Below, one piece after another: positions 1 to 8,985 of a stretch of 64,000 nt of DNA (the first letter of the stretch is position 1; each line of letters begins with the position of its first letter). The DNA comes from Piezodorus guildinii (taxonomy: Eukaryota > Arthropoda > Insecta > Hemiptera > Pentatomidae): NCBI GenBank assembly GCA_023052935.1, contig CM041293.1, positions 178,856,789 through 178,920,788 of the forward strand, written 5' to 3'. The notes beneath the pieces were generated by a model. The model saw only the letters and a list, made by a program, of their open reading frames with translations, did no database searches and had not been told where the DNA came from. Made by a program: the position numbers and the translations under genes.

Positions 1-930
1 TGTTAATAAATTTATTAATATTGCTTAGAAACAAATAATATCTAAGGGCTAAGGAACAAAACAAAATATAAATGGTATTTAGTGGTTTACGACCGCCCCA
101 AAAAGTGAACGAGCTAAAAGTAAAATAATTTTTTTTTTTGTTGATTATCCTTCAAAATGACCTTCAAGATTTTAAAACAAATCCTATATGGTCAATACCT
201 GTTTGCCATAATTTAATAGAAACTTAGGTTACGTAACCAAATATAATAGAAAAGGATCAATAAATTAATTAAATAGAGAATAAAAGAAAATAATGTGAAT
301 GAGAGAGGAAGCTGATTCAAAATAAATAGAAAAAAAGAAATAATATTAAAATTCAATTAAACTCTGTGAACTGCCTTATTTTTTTTTTAGATTTTACATT
401 CAGCTAATGATTGATGAGCTTTTGTAAAAACATGGCTTCTGTTTCTGGGGAAACCACTATTTCCCTTTGCTTTCTATATTTTCTGCATCGGAATAAAAAA
501 GGGTCTTCAGGGTCTTTGCATGTTACTCAATTGCCATCTTTTTCTATTTTCATTAAATTGAGAAATTCTTTTGTGCAGCCATGGTTAGTCCGTAGTCTTA
601 CTAACTGTGGAATTTCTTTTCTATCAAGTTGTTGGTTATTGGAGAACCATGGTATAAGGCTAATGGTTGGCTGGGTTTGATAGTAATCTTTGCCTTTAAA
701 TTGTGACTCCCAGTCATATTTCTCCTGCCAAGGTAAAATAATTGTTGCTAGAAAGTAACTAGTTGGAAAACCTGCTCCGGTAAAATGGGAAATAAGAATG
801 ACTCATTGAGTAGCTAATGTGAAGTTGTCTTCAAAGCTATTTACAAAAAAACAAACCTCTGATTTGACCCTCTTATCTTACATTGGAAGGTTTAATAAGC
901 CTTTACAAGAGCTTAGGCATCGTAAGGGTA
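1..930. other. No recognisable gene or repeat
   Basis: AT-rich sequence with short homopolymer runs. A reading frame of 89 codons at 411-680 has no domain I recognise and no resemblance to its neighbours. I see no structured RNA, TIR or tandem repeat here. Confidence 0.5.
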
Positions 931-1216
931 ATCAAAGTAGGCCGGCTTCGTTAGGCAGGTCATGTAAGTAAAATAGCCCAAGACCAGATTCCTAGGATGG
1001 TACTGGATAAACAGATTTAAATGGGACAAGGAAAGTGGGAACACCTCAGCAGGGATAGATTGATAGTGTGGCAGCGGATGCCAGGTCCATCTTGAAGATC
1101 CACTATTGGAGAGCGGTGGCAAGCCACAGAGGTGACTGGCGCACCAAGCTGCAGTAGGCCTTGACTCTACAGGAATGGTGTATTATTATATAACATGGAT
1201 GATAATGATGATGAAT
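931..1216 (+). pseudogene. 5'-truncated RTE-like LINE, 3' end
   Basis: Conceptual translation of the plus strand, with breaks, gives the C-terminal tail typical of RTE/'pol-like' LINE proteins: a stretch read as DSVAADARSILKIHYWRAVA followed by a GDWRTKL-like segment. It ends in a GAT-rich tail (gatgataatgatgatga), as expected for LINEs with a microsatellite 3' end. Frameshifts and stops interrupt it. The clade assignment rests on my memory of such C-termini and is moderate at best. Confidence 0.5.
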
Positions 1217-1406
1217 ATTTATTCTGAAACACATGTTTCTATCGGGATTCTTTAAAATTTGTTCAACTCTAACTTTTTTTTCTTTTAAACTTCTTCATTT
1301 AAATCATTCATTTTACAGTACCAACTAAAACGGCCCCGTGTGTGAGAAAGGAGTTCACCAGCGGCAATTCAATAAAAGTACAAAAACACTACTTGTATAC
1401 TGTTTC

Positions 1407-1726
1407 TTAAAAAACTAAACAAAACCTGTACCTCTATAACTCATGAAGGGTCTTGAGCTGAGTGCATATAGAGATTCGTACTGTTTCTAGGCCAACGGCT
1501 GTGCAATGAGGTGATTAGGCTATAATGACGCTTAGCCACCTGGTATTTTCTCTAATTAGTGTACCCAATTTAAAGAGGCTGGGTGTGCCTCAGGAGTTAC
1601 TCCATAACTTAGGGTTGCTCCCTAGCCGAATTAATAGAAATAATACTCTGTCACTGCCGGGAATCGAATCCAGGACCCGGAGAACAGTTGACTAGTGCTC
1701 TATCCATTTGACCACGCCTCTACCTA
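1407..1726 (-). mobile_element. SINE-A copy 1 (tRNA-derived, T-rich tail)
   Basis: On the minus strand this begins with a tRNA-like head carrying a Pol III A box (GTGGTCAAATGGATAGAGC) and a B box (GGATTCGATTCCC), followed by the same roughly 220-bp body seen at 14462-14797 and 37199-37528. Its 3' end on that strand is T-rich (TTTTGTTTAGTTTTTT), matching the T tails of the other two copies. It is the most diverged of the three and I find no clear target-site duplication. Confidence 0.75.
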
Positions 1727-1767
1727 ACTTAATTTAAAAATACTTACAATTATTTTAACAATGGACT

Positions 1768-2128
1768 TTTCAGAAATTCCTTAACACTCCTTACTTTGTC
1801 ACGAATAAGCTCATCCATAAAGAACTTAATATCCCATATGTTACTGAATTAGCCCGAGACAGGTAGCAACATTCCATGAGAAACACCATTTCCACTCTAA
1901 TTCACTAGTTTCTATCATATCATCTCTTCTATTCCAGATGATTCTCCGAAGCGTCTGAAAAGAAAATATCACGGAACCTTCTAAGTTTAGAATATTTTTT
2001 GAGTGCTGCCAATGGGAGTATTCATGTACATGTATTTCATGTCAGTTTACTATGTCCATCACATTTACTTGTTGTATATAATAATACAGTTGTAAATATC
2101 AATAAATGTGTTTAAATAAAAAAACAAA
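1768..2128 (+). pseudogene. Jockey-B LINE 3' end, truncated and broken
   Basis: Translation in the plus direction resembles the last part of the Jockey-B reverse transcriptase copy at 11129-12246: the FLNTPYFVTNKLIHKELNIP stretch matches ILNAPYFVTIKIIHKDLDVP there. Stops and a frameshift follow. The 3' UTR (gagtgctgccaatggg...) is the complement of the 3' end at 11213-11330, and an A-run at 2117-2128 is the tail. It is a dead 5'-truncated insertion. Confidence 0.75.
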
Positions 2129-2130
2129 CG

Positions 2131-2168
2131 GGCGTAGGTGAAGGTCGGGTGTTGCGCGTTTGAGATTT
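2131..2168 (+). repeat. alpha repeat, right-end fragment
   Basis: The segment around gtaggtgaaggtcgggtgttg corresponds to the conserved alpha right end (gtaagtgaaagtcgtgtgtt). Only the terminal part of about 38 bp is present, directly after the Jockey-B A-tail. Confidence 0.55.
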
Positions 2169-2777
2169 TGTATGGTCATATTTTGATTTTTGACGTTTAT
2201 GAGGCAACTGAATAGAACTTATAATTCAATTACTTTTAATACTAATTTATAACTTTTAAAATGCATTTATAGTGAAGCACTTATTATATTCATGTTCTGG
2301 AATGTTTGAATGATTATTTGGTTAAGCGAGTGAAGTCTAATCGAAAAGCAGATTAGAGAACGGCGATATCCGAGCCAGGGAGAGAGTATATAGGCCGTAT
2401 AAGTAACATACTGGGCCGGGCTAATCAGCCGAGTTGGAGGAGCCGATATTACTCTCCACCGCTGCACAACTAATATGGATCAACTTGTCCAATCCTCCTC
2501 GGGATTAGGGAGGATATGACTGCAAAAGCTTTCGGATAGTTTGAGAGGGGGATTAATTTCTGCTTCCAGCGACCCCCCTTAGGCGTCTCATGTGCGCTAC
2601 TCAATGCGCACTATTGAATCCGAACCAGTTTTCATTTATCCCGATTGGTGGAAAAGGATGTCCTCGAATCCCGTGGGATTTGTGGATTACGGCGGGTGAG
2701 TTGAGGTGTCGCGTCAATTGGACCGAGCTATTGAATTACATTCCTTCGGCTTCTAGATTCAAGGAGTTAATATCGTT
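2169..2777. other. No gene recognised; moderately GC-rich stretch
   Basis: The composition rises above its surroundings between about 2370 and 2770. Short frames exist on both strands (66 and 69 codons), but neither resembles a known protein and no repeat elsewhere in the window matches them. Confidence 0.4.
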
Positions 2778-3400
2778 TTTTACTTTCACTTACCTATAAT
2801 AATAATAATAATAATGTTTATTAATATAATACATTTTAATTTCTAAATATACAAAATAAAAACATTCTTGCTTTGGATTACTCCGTCAGCAGAGTTGCAA
2901 ATATTATAAATTGAAATAAAGAATACATATCACATATCAAACTAATAAACAGATCAGTAAAGAAAATACCAATTATAAACGTAAATTTTAATAAACTATA
3001 GGAATTAATTATTTAAATATCGAAAGTAAAATTTTCAACAAAATGTCTTCCTTTTTCTTTTCTTTTTTTTTTCCTTCTTAATTATAATTAAATTCTTGAA
3101 CTAAAAGAGCTCTATAACGTAACGCTTCTCTTAAAAATTTTACTTGGACAGTCCAGTTAGAGCCGTTTAAAAGATTGATGACCTCACCATCTGTTAACGT
3201 TGCACTATTCAAAAATTTGATTCTATATGGTTTTACTATAGGGCAGATGGCTATTAGGTGCTTAACATTTTCAACTTCTTTTTAATTACAAAGAGGGCAT
3301 AGTTGACATATATCAGTTCTGAACGGTTTATAATTTAAATTTAATAATTCTGCGCGGCTTTTTAGTATTAATTTTGCATCATTAAATGGCATAGAATATA

Positions 3401-4299
3401 TTGGGTTGATGCAAAATTAATGCAGGTTTTTAGTAGGTATTGTAAATACGCCATATCTTTACTTTAACCATATATATTTAATCAAAATAATTTCCATCTG
3501 AATCAATGCACTTTTGCTAACGTTCAACAAGCTTTCTTATTCCACCAGAAAAAAAATCCGAATCCCTTTACTCAATGAAATCACGAAAAGAATTTTCAAT
3601 GTCGTCCTGGTTTTGAAAATTTTTCTCCCTCAAAAAGTTGTCCAGATGCCTGAAAAAGTGGAAGTCTGTAGGAGAGAGGTCAGGTGAATAAGGCGGATGT
3701 TGGAGAACTTCGTAGCCCAACTCGTGCAGTCGTCGAAGCGTTGGTTGTGCAACGTGTGGTCTGGCGTTATCGTGGAGCAGGATCGGCCCCTTCCGATTCA
3801 TCAATGCTGGGCAAAGACGTTGCAATTTTTGAGTTCCGAGTTCCGCCGCCATTTCTCGTGTGGTTTTGGTTGGGTCTTCTTCCACTTTTGACCTCAGCTG
3901 GTCGTTGTCCAGAGCAAGATGACGGCCCCGACCTTCCTTGTCTTCGAGGTCGAAATCTCCTCTGCGAAACTTCTGGAACCAACGCTGCACCGTGCACTCA
4001 TTAATAGCCCCCTGACCCCACACCTCATTAATATTACGAGCCGTTTGCGCAGCGCTGCGCCCTAATTTAAATTCGTAAAAATAAATTTGACGAAAATCGC
4101 ACTTTGACATTTTCGATTCAAGACCTTTGAACACACTGAACAAAACGATTTTACTAAACAAATTCATGGTGAAAGAGAGGGTATTAGATAAGGTTTGTTT
4201 TGGTATAATAATGATCACTGTTAGGATTAGCTTTGTTTACACAATTGGAATTAAGATAGTGCAATAGAGGAAACCTGCATTAATTTTGCATCAACCCAA
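3401..4299 (-). mobile_element. Mariner M1, cecropia-like, internally deleted
   Basis: A complete Tc1/mariner-type insertion with inverted termini of about 27 bp (TTGGGTTGATGCAAAATTAA and its complement), flanked by TA on both sides (3399-3400 and 4300-4301), the canonical target duplication. It is 899 bp, shorter than the roughly 1.3 kb usual for mariners, because the middle of the transposase is missing. It sits inside the LINE-A coding region and so is younger than LINE-A. The near-intact TIRs suggest it could still be mobilised in trans. Confidence 0.92.
3568..4110 (-). CDS. Truncated mariner transposase (DNA-binding part plus C-terminal catalytic part)
   Basis: A 180-codon open frame from a methionine at 4110 (MSKCDFRQIYFYEFKLG). 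Upstream codons are open but precede the usual mariner start. Residues 1-92 are the paired helix-turn-helix DNA-binding region (WGQG...ECTVQRWFQKFRRGD). The frame then jumps at about residue 93 to KLQRLCPAL, losing the region with the first catalytic aspartate. The second (HDNARPH, D114) and third (SPTDFH, D149) remain with 34 residues between them, the DD34D spacing. The C-terminus is also short. Because the deletion keeps frame, a protein that binds TIRs but cannot cut is possible; that is inference. Confidence 0.8.
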   Translation of the reverse strand: MSKCDFRQIYFYEFKLGRSAAQTARNINEVWGQGAINECTVQRWFQKFRRGDFDLEDKEGRGRHLALDNDQLRSKVEEDPTKTTREMAAELGTQKLQRLCPALMNRKGPILLHDNARPHVAQPTLRRLHELGYEVLQHPPYSPDLSPTDFHFFRHLDNFLREKNFQNQDDIENSFRDFIE

Positions 4300-5452
4300 T
4301 ATATAACCCCTGCTTGAATTATAATTTAATTTAGGATATAGACCATGATGCGAGCCTTGTTTTGCATTCAATTCCGCATTTAATACTTCTTCCTTAGTTA
4401 TATTACTAATAATATTGTCTATATCGGCTTCCCATATTGAGTTGATATTATCTTTGTTCACATTCGTATTAATATCATATTTGTCACACAAATACTTCCA
4501 TGATTGAAACCAGTAGAGTTTTTTATTAATTATTTGTTTTGCAACAATTTTCGGTAATCTTGAATCTGGCAGCTTTAAAACTTTCAAAACATACTTTAAA
4601 TGTAATTTTAATGTGTGCAAGTAAATATTTGAAACATTAAATTCTAAATTGAAAATATAATTTGGAGTATTTTCTGGGATCGAAAATAGTTTTTTAATAA
4701 AGAATCTCTGTAAGTTTTCGACGTGCTCGAATTTTTCAAAACCCCAAACTTGTGAGCCATAACACATGACCGATCTCGATACGGCATTGAATACTTTAAA
4801 CTTAGCAGAGACAGGTATATTATTGTTATTAAAAACGTTATACCAAATACAGTTAATACCCAATTTCCAGTAGATAATTTTTCTTTCAGATGGTAGTTAA
4901 AGGATAAAGTAGGAGTTAGGTAGACACATAAATATTTATATTTATTTACAACTTGATTATAAAATGTTATTATATGAAATATATAGTAAGGGAAAATATT
5001 GCGATCGTGAAAATTTTCGAATTATTGTTTTCAACGTTAATGTACGTTTTAGGGTCCTATGAGTCCAAATGTCAAAGTCCCGCAAAAAGGTCTGTGTGGC
5101 AAGTGCAGCGCAAAAAATAAAACTTACAAAACTGAAATTTCATATTTAAGACACCTATACACCCGAGATGTTACAGCAACTTTTTCATTACCATTCCATT
5201 TGAGGAAACATTGAATAATGAGATGCTAGGTGTAAGATAGTAAGTTTCTTGAGTTTAAAAAAGGTGATGTGTAAAAGCTAAAGATTTTAGAAAAAATATT
5301 ATCTTATACATAAGCTTTTAAAAGTTAACAGATCACTCTCTGAAAAAAACGATAAAACTAAGTGATTGTTTAAGATAATAATATAATAGATTTTTTAATA
5401 AAACACATGTTTCTATAGAAATTAAATTTAATTAATTATTTAATAATTTTAC

Positions 5453-5697
5453 GTATTACTTTCACTTACTATATATAGTAAGGGGAAGTATTGCGATCGT
5501 GAAAATTTTCGAATTCCAGTTTTCAAAGGAAATACACGTCTTAGGGTCCCCTGAGTCCAAATCAGTCCCGCAAAAACGTCTGTGTGTGTCTGTGTGTGTG
5601 TGTGTGTTTGGTAACTCTCAGACGAAAACAGGAAGGCTTAAGAAACTAAAATTGAAGACAACTAGTCGCCCGAGATGTTACAGAAACATTTTCATCT
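5453..5697 (+). repeat. alpha repeat, tandem partial copy
   Basis: Begins with tactttcacttactatatatag and holds the first quarter of alpha (gcgatcgtgaaaattttcg, the acacgt and cccgcaaaaacgtctgtgtg blocks, a short TG repeat). It stops after cccgagatgttacag. It directly abuts the previous alpha copy through the junction ttacgtattactttcac, the same junction type as at about 9652. Confidence 0.8.
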
Positions 5698-6478
5698 AAA
5701 TTAGTTAACTAGAAGAGATACTTAATACTTTTCGTTTTGAGCCTTTTTATGATTTTTTTTTCAAATACAAATATATACAAAAATATATACAATATACATA
5801 AATAATAATTACTCAAGGAATACAACTAAAAAGTTGACTTACATATTTATTGTTCTTCAATTTTCATAATGTAATTTTTTTTTTTTAAATCTTAAGAAAC
5901 ATATAAATGACACATAATAAAATTTAAATCATATCTCTCTAGTATCTAGTATCTGTAAAAGTACATTTCAGTTCAATTATATTAATTTATTCTAAAATAA
6001 AATGTTTAATCCTCTCATCTAGAAATTTTAGTAATGGTTTTACGATTTAAACATGTCCCATGACCTGTAAATATGATATAAGTTATACTGTAGCCTGTAT
6101 GAGTAATCTCATCGCTTTATTACACGTGGAGCATGAAATTAGTACATCTCCGTCTATTAAAATCTCTCAAACTTAACTCCTTTAAGTGAAATGTCTGGTA
6201 GAATTCAAAATTACAACAGTTATGATTTATGTAATTATTATATTTGTTAGAATCGTTCTTATATTAGACTACGCTATAAAACTTACAATTTGAGTTATTT
6301 ACCAAAATATCCAGAAATGATCTTCTAACCTGTAAAAAAAAAAAGTAATAAATATAAAATCATAATTAATAATACTTAAATAATATTATCATTAAATATT
6401 AATATGCCATAAAAATAAATAATTATACTCAGGATAACGGATTATTTAAGATTGTAACTTATTAAAATTCCTTTCACT
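5698..6478. other. No gene or repeat recognised
   Basis: Strongly AT-rich with short A and T runs. No reading frame worth reporting, no TIR and no similarity to other parts of the window that I can see. Confidence 0.5.
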
Positions 6479-6692
6479 GGTTCGAATTCCCTCGGGGTAC
6501 ACAATAGTACAGCAATGTTTAAGAACGCTTGACCATTTATCCTCTGAACTTAGAAACAAGCAATACTGCACTGGTGCCTTCTTGGACATTGCTCAGGCAT
6601 TCGACTGGGTCATGCACGAAGGCTTGTTTTCAAACTTAAAACCCAATTATCGCTATCATTATCTCTTATATACTCCAAGATATGGGAATCCA
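6479..6692 (+). pseudogene. Jockey-type reverse transcriptase fragment
   Basis: A plus-strand translation contains YCTGAFLDIAQAFDWV, matching the first catalytic RT block of Jockey elements (compare the same block in the Jockey-A ORF2 at residues 576-590). Only about 70 codons remain, bounded by unrelated AT-rich DNA and containing stops. It has no visible 3' end or target duplication. Confidence 0.7.
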
Positions 6693-6769
6693 ATATTATA
6701 TATAATCTTTAATTAATAAAAAATCTAACTCTATTATCTCACCTTATTTAATTTATCCTCGTCAATACA

Positions 6770-6801
6770 TAACATTTTCGTCTTTAAGAGTGGCCATTTT
6801 C
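6770..6801 (+). repeat. 32-bp target-site duplication, left copy
   Basis: A 32-bp sequence starting TAACATTTTCGTCTTTAAGA is repeated exactly at 8001-8032. The two copies bracket the R2-like LINE insertion. Long duplications are unusual for most LINEs and argue for a single retrotransposition event. Confidence 0.9.
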
Positions 6802-8000
6802 TAATTTTATTTTATTTTATTTATTATTTGGTAGGTCATACATTACATTTTCCACAAGTTAATATACCACAAATTATAAAACAATATATATGGTGCCACT
6901 TTCACCAGCTCAACATAGTATCTTGGATGCAGAATCCAAGGCTCAATAAATAGGACAATACATACTATCTTGCTTGGCGGTATCCTATAACAGTGATAAC
7001 AACTGCGTCACTATACTAATACATTTTCACACCCACAACAAACTACTAGCTCATAATAAATATGTTTCATGAACATTATGTTTCACTAATTCATGTTCCA
7101 GCATGTAGTCCACGAAGCATCCCGATCCAACAACAGTAATTGAGGTGGAAGCCCCTGAGAACACTAATGGTTATGAAATTCAAGACCCTCAAGGGTCTTC
7201 GAATATCCTCGAAGGAACGCCTGCACCAAACGCCTCTCACAGTTATGGTGATAGAGAGCACTCTGATATCGATGCCCGGCACCCTTAACTCCCGTCCAAT
7301 GGCCATCCGGTTTACCAGTCTAAGTCTTGGTATTTTTCCCTTTTTAAGTTGTTCCAATGGGTAGTACTGGGATTGTCCCCAACGATCTGGACGTCGAGGA
7401 TGTAGTTCCCACTCGGGGCCGAGCACACCAGGTCAGGCCTCCACCTCCTTCTACTCCCAGCAAAGATCACCTCCTTGAGCACCCTGTATCCTTTCCTCTG
7501 GAGAGCCGCCTCGATGACATTGATCACGGTATCATGTCGCTTCACCCTCCCTCCGTGCGACAGAAAGCAGTGCTGGATGACATGGCTCGCTGTTTCATTT
7601 GCGTCACACCCCGCTCTACATTTAATCTCCATAAAGGCTCTCCGTCCTCTTGAGCGTTAATGTGAGTTCGCACATTTTGGATAAATGTACGGCCAGTCAC
7701 TGGAGTTCCATAGTCGGCTAGCCAATGAGTTCTTTGAGTGATGAGGAACTGTTCTTGGATTCCCTCAATGCGCTCCCATCCACGCTGTGATGCAGCTTTG
7801 TTGCCAGCTGTTTTCTTCTCTCACTGCTTAGAAATATCAGCTCTCTCTCTGATCATTTTAGTGGTGCATTGAGTACCAAAGGCGGCTCTTGCAACTGGGC
7901 AGCCCGAATGTTATATACGCAGCAGTCTAGCCAGCTTGATTGATGGAATGGTGAAAGAGAAGCTCGTTAAATCCTAGTCCGCCCTCGGTGCTGGTGCAAT
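6802..8000 (-). mobile_element. 5'-truncated R2-like LINE insertion
   Basis: The insertion is delimited by perfect 32-bp direct repeats. On the minus strand it holds the end of a retrotransposon protein with a CCHC finger and restriction-like endonuclease, a 3' UTR of roughly 280 bp, and an A-rich tail (A-T runs at 6802-6830 on this strand). The 5' end at 8000 cuts into coding sequence, so the copy is truncated. R2-family elements usually insert in 28S rDNA with little or no duplication; the flanks here show no rDNA that I recognise. Confidence 0.85.
7085..7790 (-). pseudogene. R2-like protein C-terminus: CCHC motif and PD-D/E-type endonuclease
   Basis: Read on the minus strand with frameshifts. 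A TRGRRAF-like lead leads into CRAGCDANETASHVIQHC (C-x3-C-x7-H-x4-C), then RVKRHD, then RPDLVC...YILDVQ, giving the RPD-x12-D pattern of the restriction-like endonuclease in R2/R4-type LINEs. A further segment around VRGVWCRRSFEDIRRPL matches the C-terminal end of R2 proteins as I remember them, but in another frame after a stop at 7312. Upstream of 7632 coding similarity continues in shifted frames. The protein is broken and cannot function. The superfamily is confident, the exact family is not. Confidence 0.8.
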
Positions 8001-8032
8001 TAACATTTTCGTCTTTAAGAGTGGCCATTTTC
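8001..8032 (+). repeat. 32-bp target-site duplication, right copy
   Basis: Exact second copy of 6770-6801, at the 5' end of the R2-like insertion. Confidence 0.9.
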
Positions 8033-8197
8033 AAATTTAAAGTAATAATTATTGTTTTGTGATCCCATGATTCATATTTTTGTATTTAATGAATCCTACC
8101 ATGGATTATGATTTTTGAGTGAATATTTGGATATTTTAAAAATAGAGTGGCTAGATAATATAGGAACTGTAATATATTTCAAGTCTTCTTTCTTAAT

Positions 8198-8426
8198 GGG
8201 GAGACCGTGGCTGAATGGCTAATGCGCTAGCCTTCATTCTGAGTTCGAATCCCAGTCCCAGCGGGGCTTTTATAAGGATGTAAAAAAATAGGGATTCACT
8301 CACAACCTGTCCCCTGGGTATATGAGACCCGCCAGCCAAAGGGTGGCCACTCACAAAATTAGTCGTAGGGAGTGATGACCCTACACTAACAATTACACCG
8401 TGAAAGGCCTGTCGCACCACTGGAAG
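8198..8426 (+). mobile_element. SINE-B, tRNA-derived, no A-tail
   Basis: The head is tRNA-like: an A-box-like GTGGCTGAATGGCTAATGCG and a B box GAGTTCGAATCCC, spaced as in tRNA-Ser/Leu-type genes. A body of about 150 bp follows, with no A-rich or microsatellite tail. Perfect 12-bp direct repeats TTCTTTCTTAAT lie on either side (8186-8197 and 8427-8438), so the element ends are exact. A diverged relative lies at 51301-51585. The head is likely a Pol III promoter. Confidence 0.85.
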
Positions 8427-8439
8427 TTCTTTCTTAATA

Positions 8440-8896
8440 AATAAATAATAGCAACATTAAAGTTGTTTTACTAAAATACCTTTTTGTTAAGACAAACATT
8501 CATAAGAAAGGACACGAACCAAAAAAAAAAAATCAGAAATAATTGAAACATCCAATGAATACCGAAGCAACACATAGCTTTAGCAATTTATCAGCTTTTG
8601 GAGTTGATATCCGACAAATCGATAACAGAAGGAATCAAAAGAGATTTAAGAAAATGGACTTTTGCTAGGAAATGCTCGACTGGAGGCTTTGATAAATGGA
8701 AAGCCATGCATATTGCCTCGTCTCTCAGGCTTTTGCTTCTTATTTATATCCGATATCCACAACTACCTTCTTGTAACAGGATATGACAATATAATGTTTC
8801 TCTGAACAAGATATTTTATTATAAAAGGTTAATTATTTGAATATTTATCGATTTTTGTGAAGGTTTATAATTGAAATTAATCTAACTATACATATT
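8440..8896. other. No gene recognised
   Basis: AT-rich DNA with a 62-codon frame at 8598-8786 that I cannot relate to any protein. No repeat matches in the window. Confidence 0.4.
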
Positions 8897-8985
8897 TTTA
8901 TTTTCACTTACTTATATATGGAATATATATATTGGGTTGTCCGAAAAGTTCGTAGAGATTTTTAAAATAAAATTTACCTTTTATT
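8897..8985 (+). repeat. alpha left-end fragment followed by a solo mariner M4 end
   Basis: ttttcacttacttatatatgg at about 8900 is the alpha left terminus. At 8932 a mariner-type terminus starts (TTGGGTTGTCCGAAAAGTTC) and runs about 54 bp before another alpha copy begins. A near-identical solo end of the same length is at 39931-39985. No second TIR or transposase accompanies either. Confidence 0.6.

Larger units (their letters stand above)
2798..4962 (-). pseudogene. LINE-A, 5'-truncated non-LTR retrotransposon, split by mariner M1
   Basis: Minus-strand coding sequence runs from about 4863 down to about 3090, interrupted by mariner M1 (3401-4299). The 190-codon part at 4300-4863 has a non-LTR reverse-transcriptase C-terminal region (CYGSQVWGFEKFEHVENLQR). 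Beyond M1 comes a C-x2-C...H-x4-C zinc-finger-like tail (CPLCN...HLIAICP). The 3' UTR ends in a TTA/ATA microsatellite at 2798-2815. A second copy lies at 10808-12550 on the plus strand. Stops and small indels show that both are dead. The exact clade is not resolved by eye. Confidence 0.7.
2778..5460 (+). repeat. alpha repeat, copy split by LINE-A
   Basis: The left terminus (tttactttcacttacctata) lies at 2778-2797 and the rest resumes at about 4963 with atgaaatatatagtaaggg and the core gcgatcgtgaaaattttcg. The interior is further shortened: the stretch between the 'cccgagatgttacag' and 'aaagctaaagattttag' blocks is largely missing. The copy runs straight into a second alpha copy at about 5453. 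The insertion of LINE-A, and of a mariner inside LINE-A, makes alpha the oldest layer here. Confidence 0.75.

Noticed and set aside
3684..4004. Open frames on the plus strand over mariner M1
   Set aside because: They are opposite-strand readings of the transposase gene; the minus-strand frame carries the HTH and DD34D motifs.
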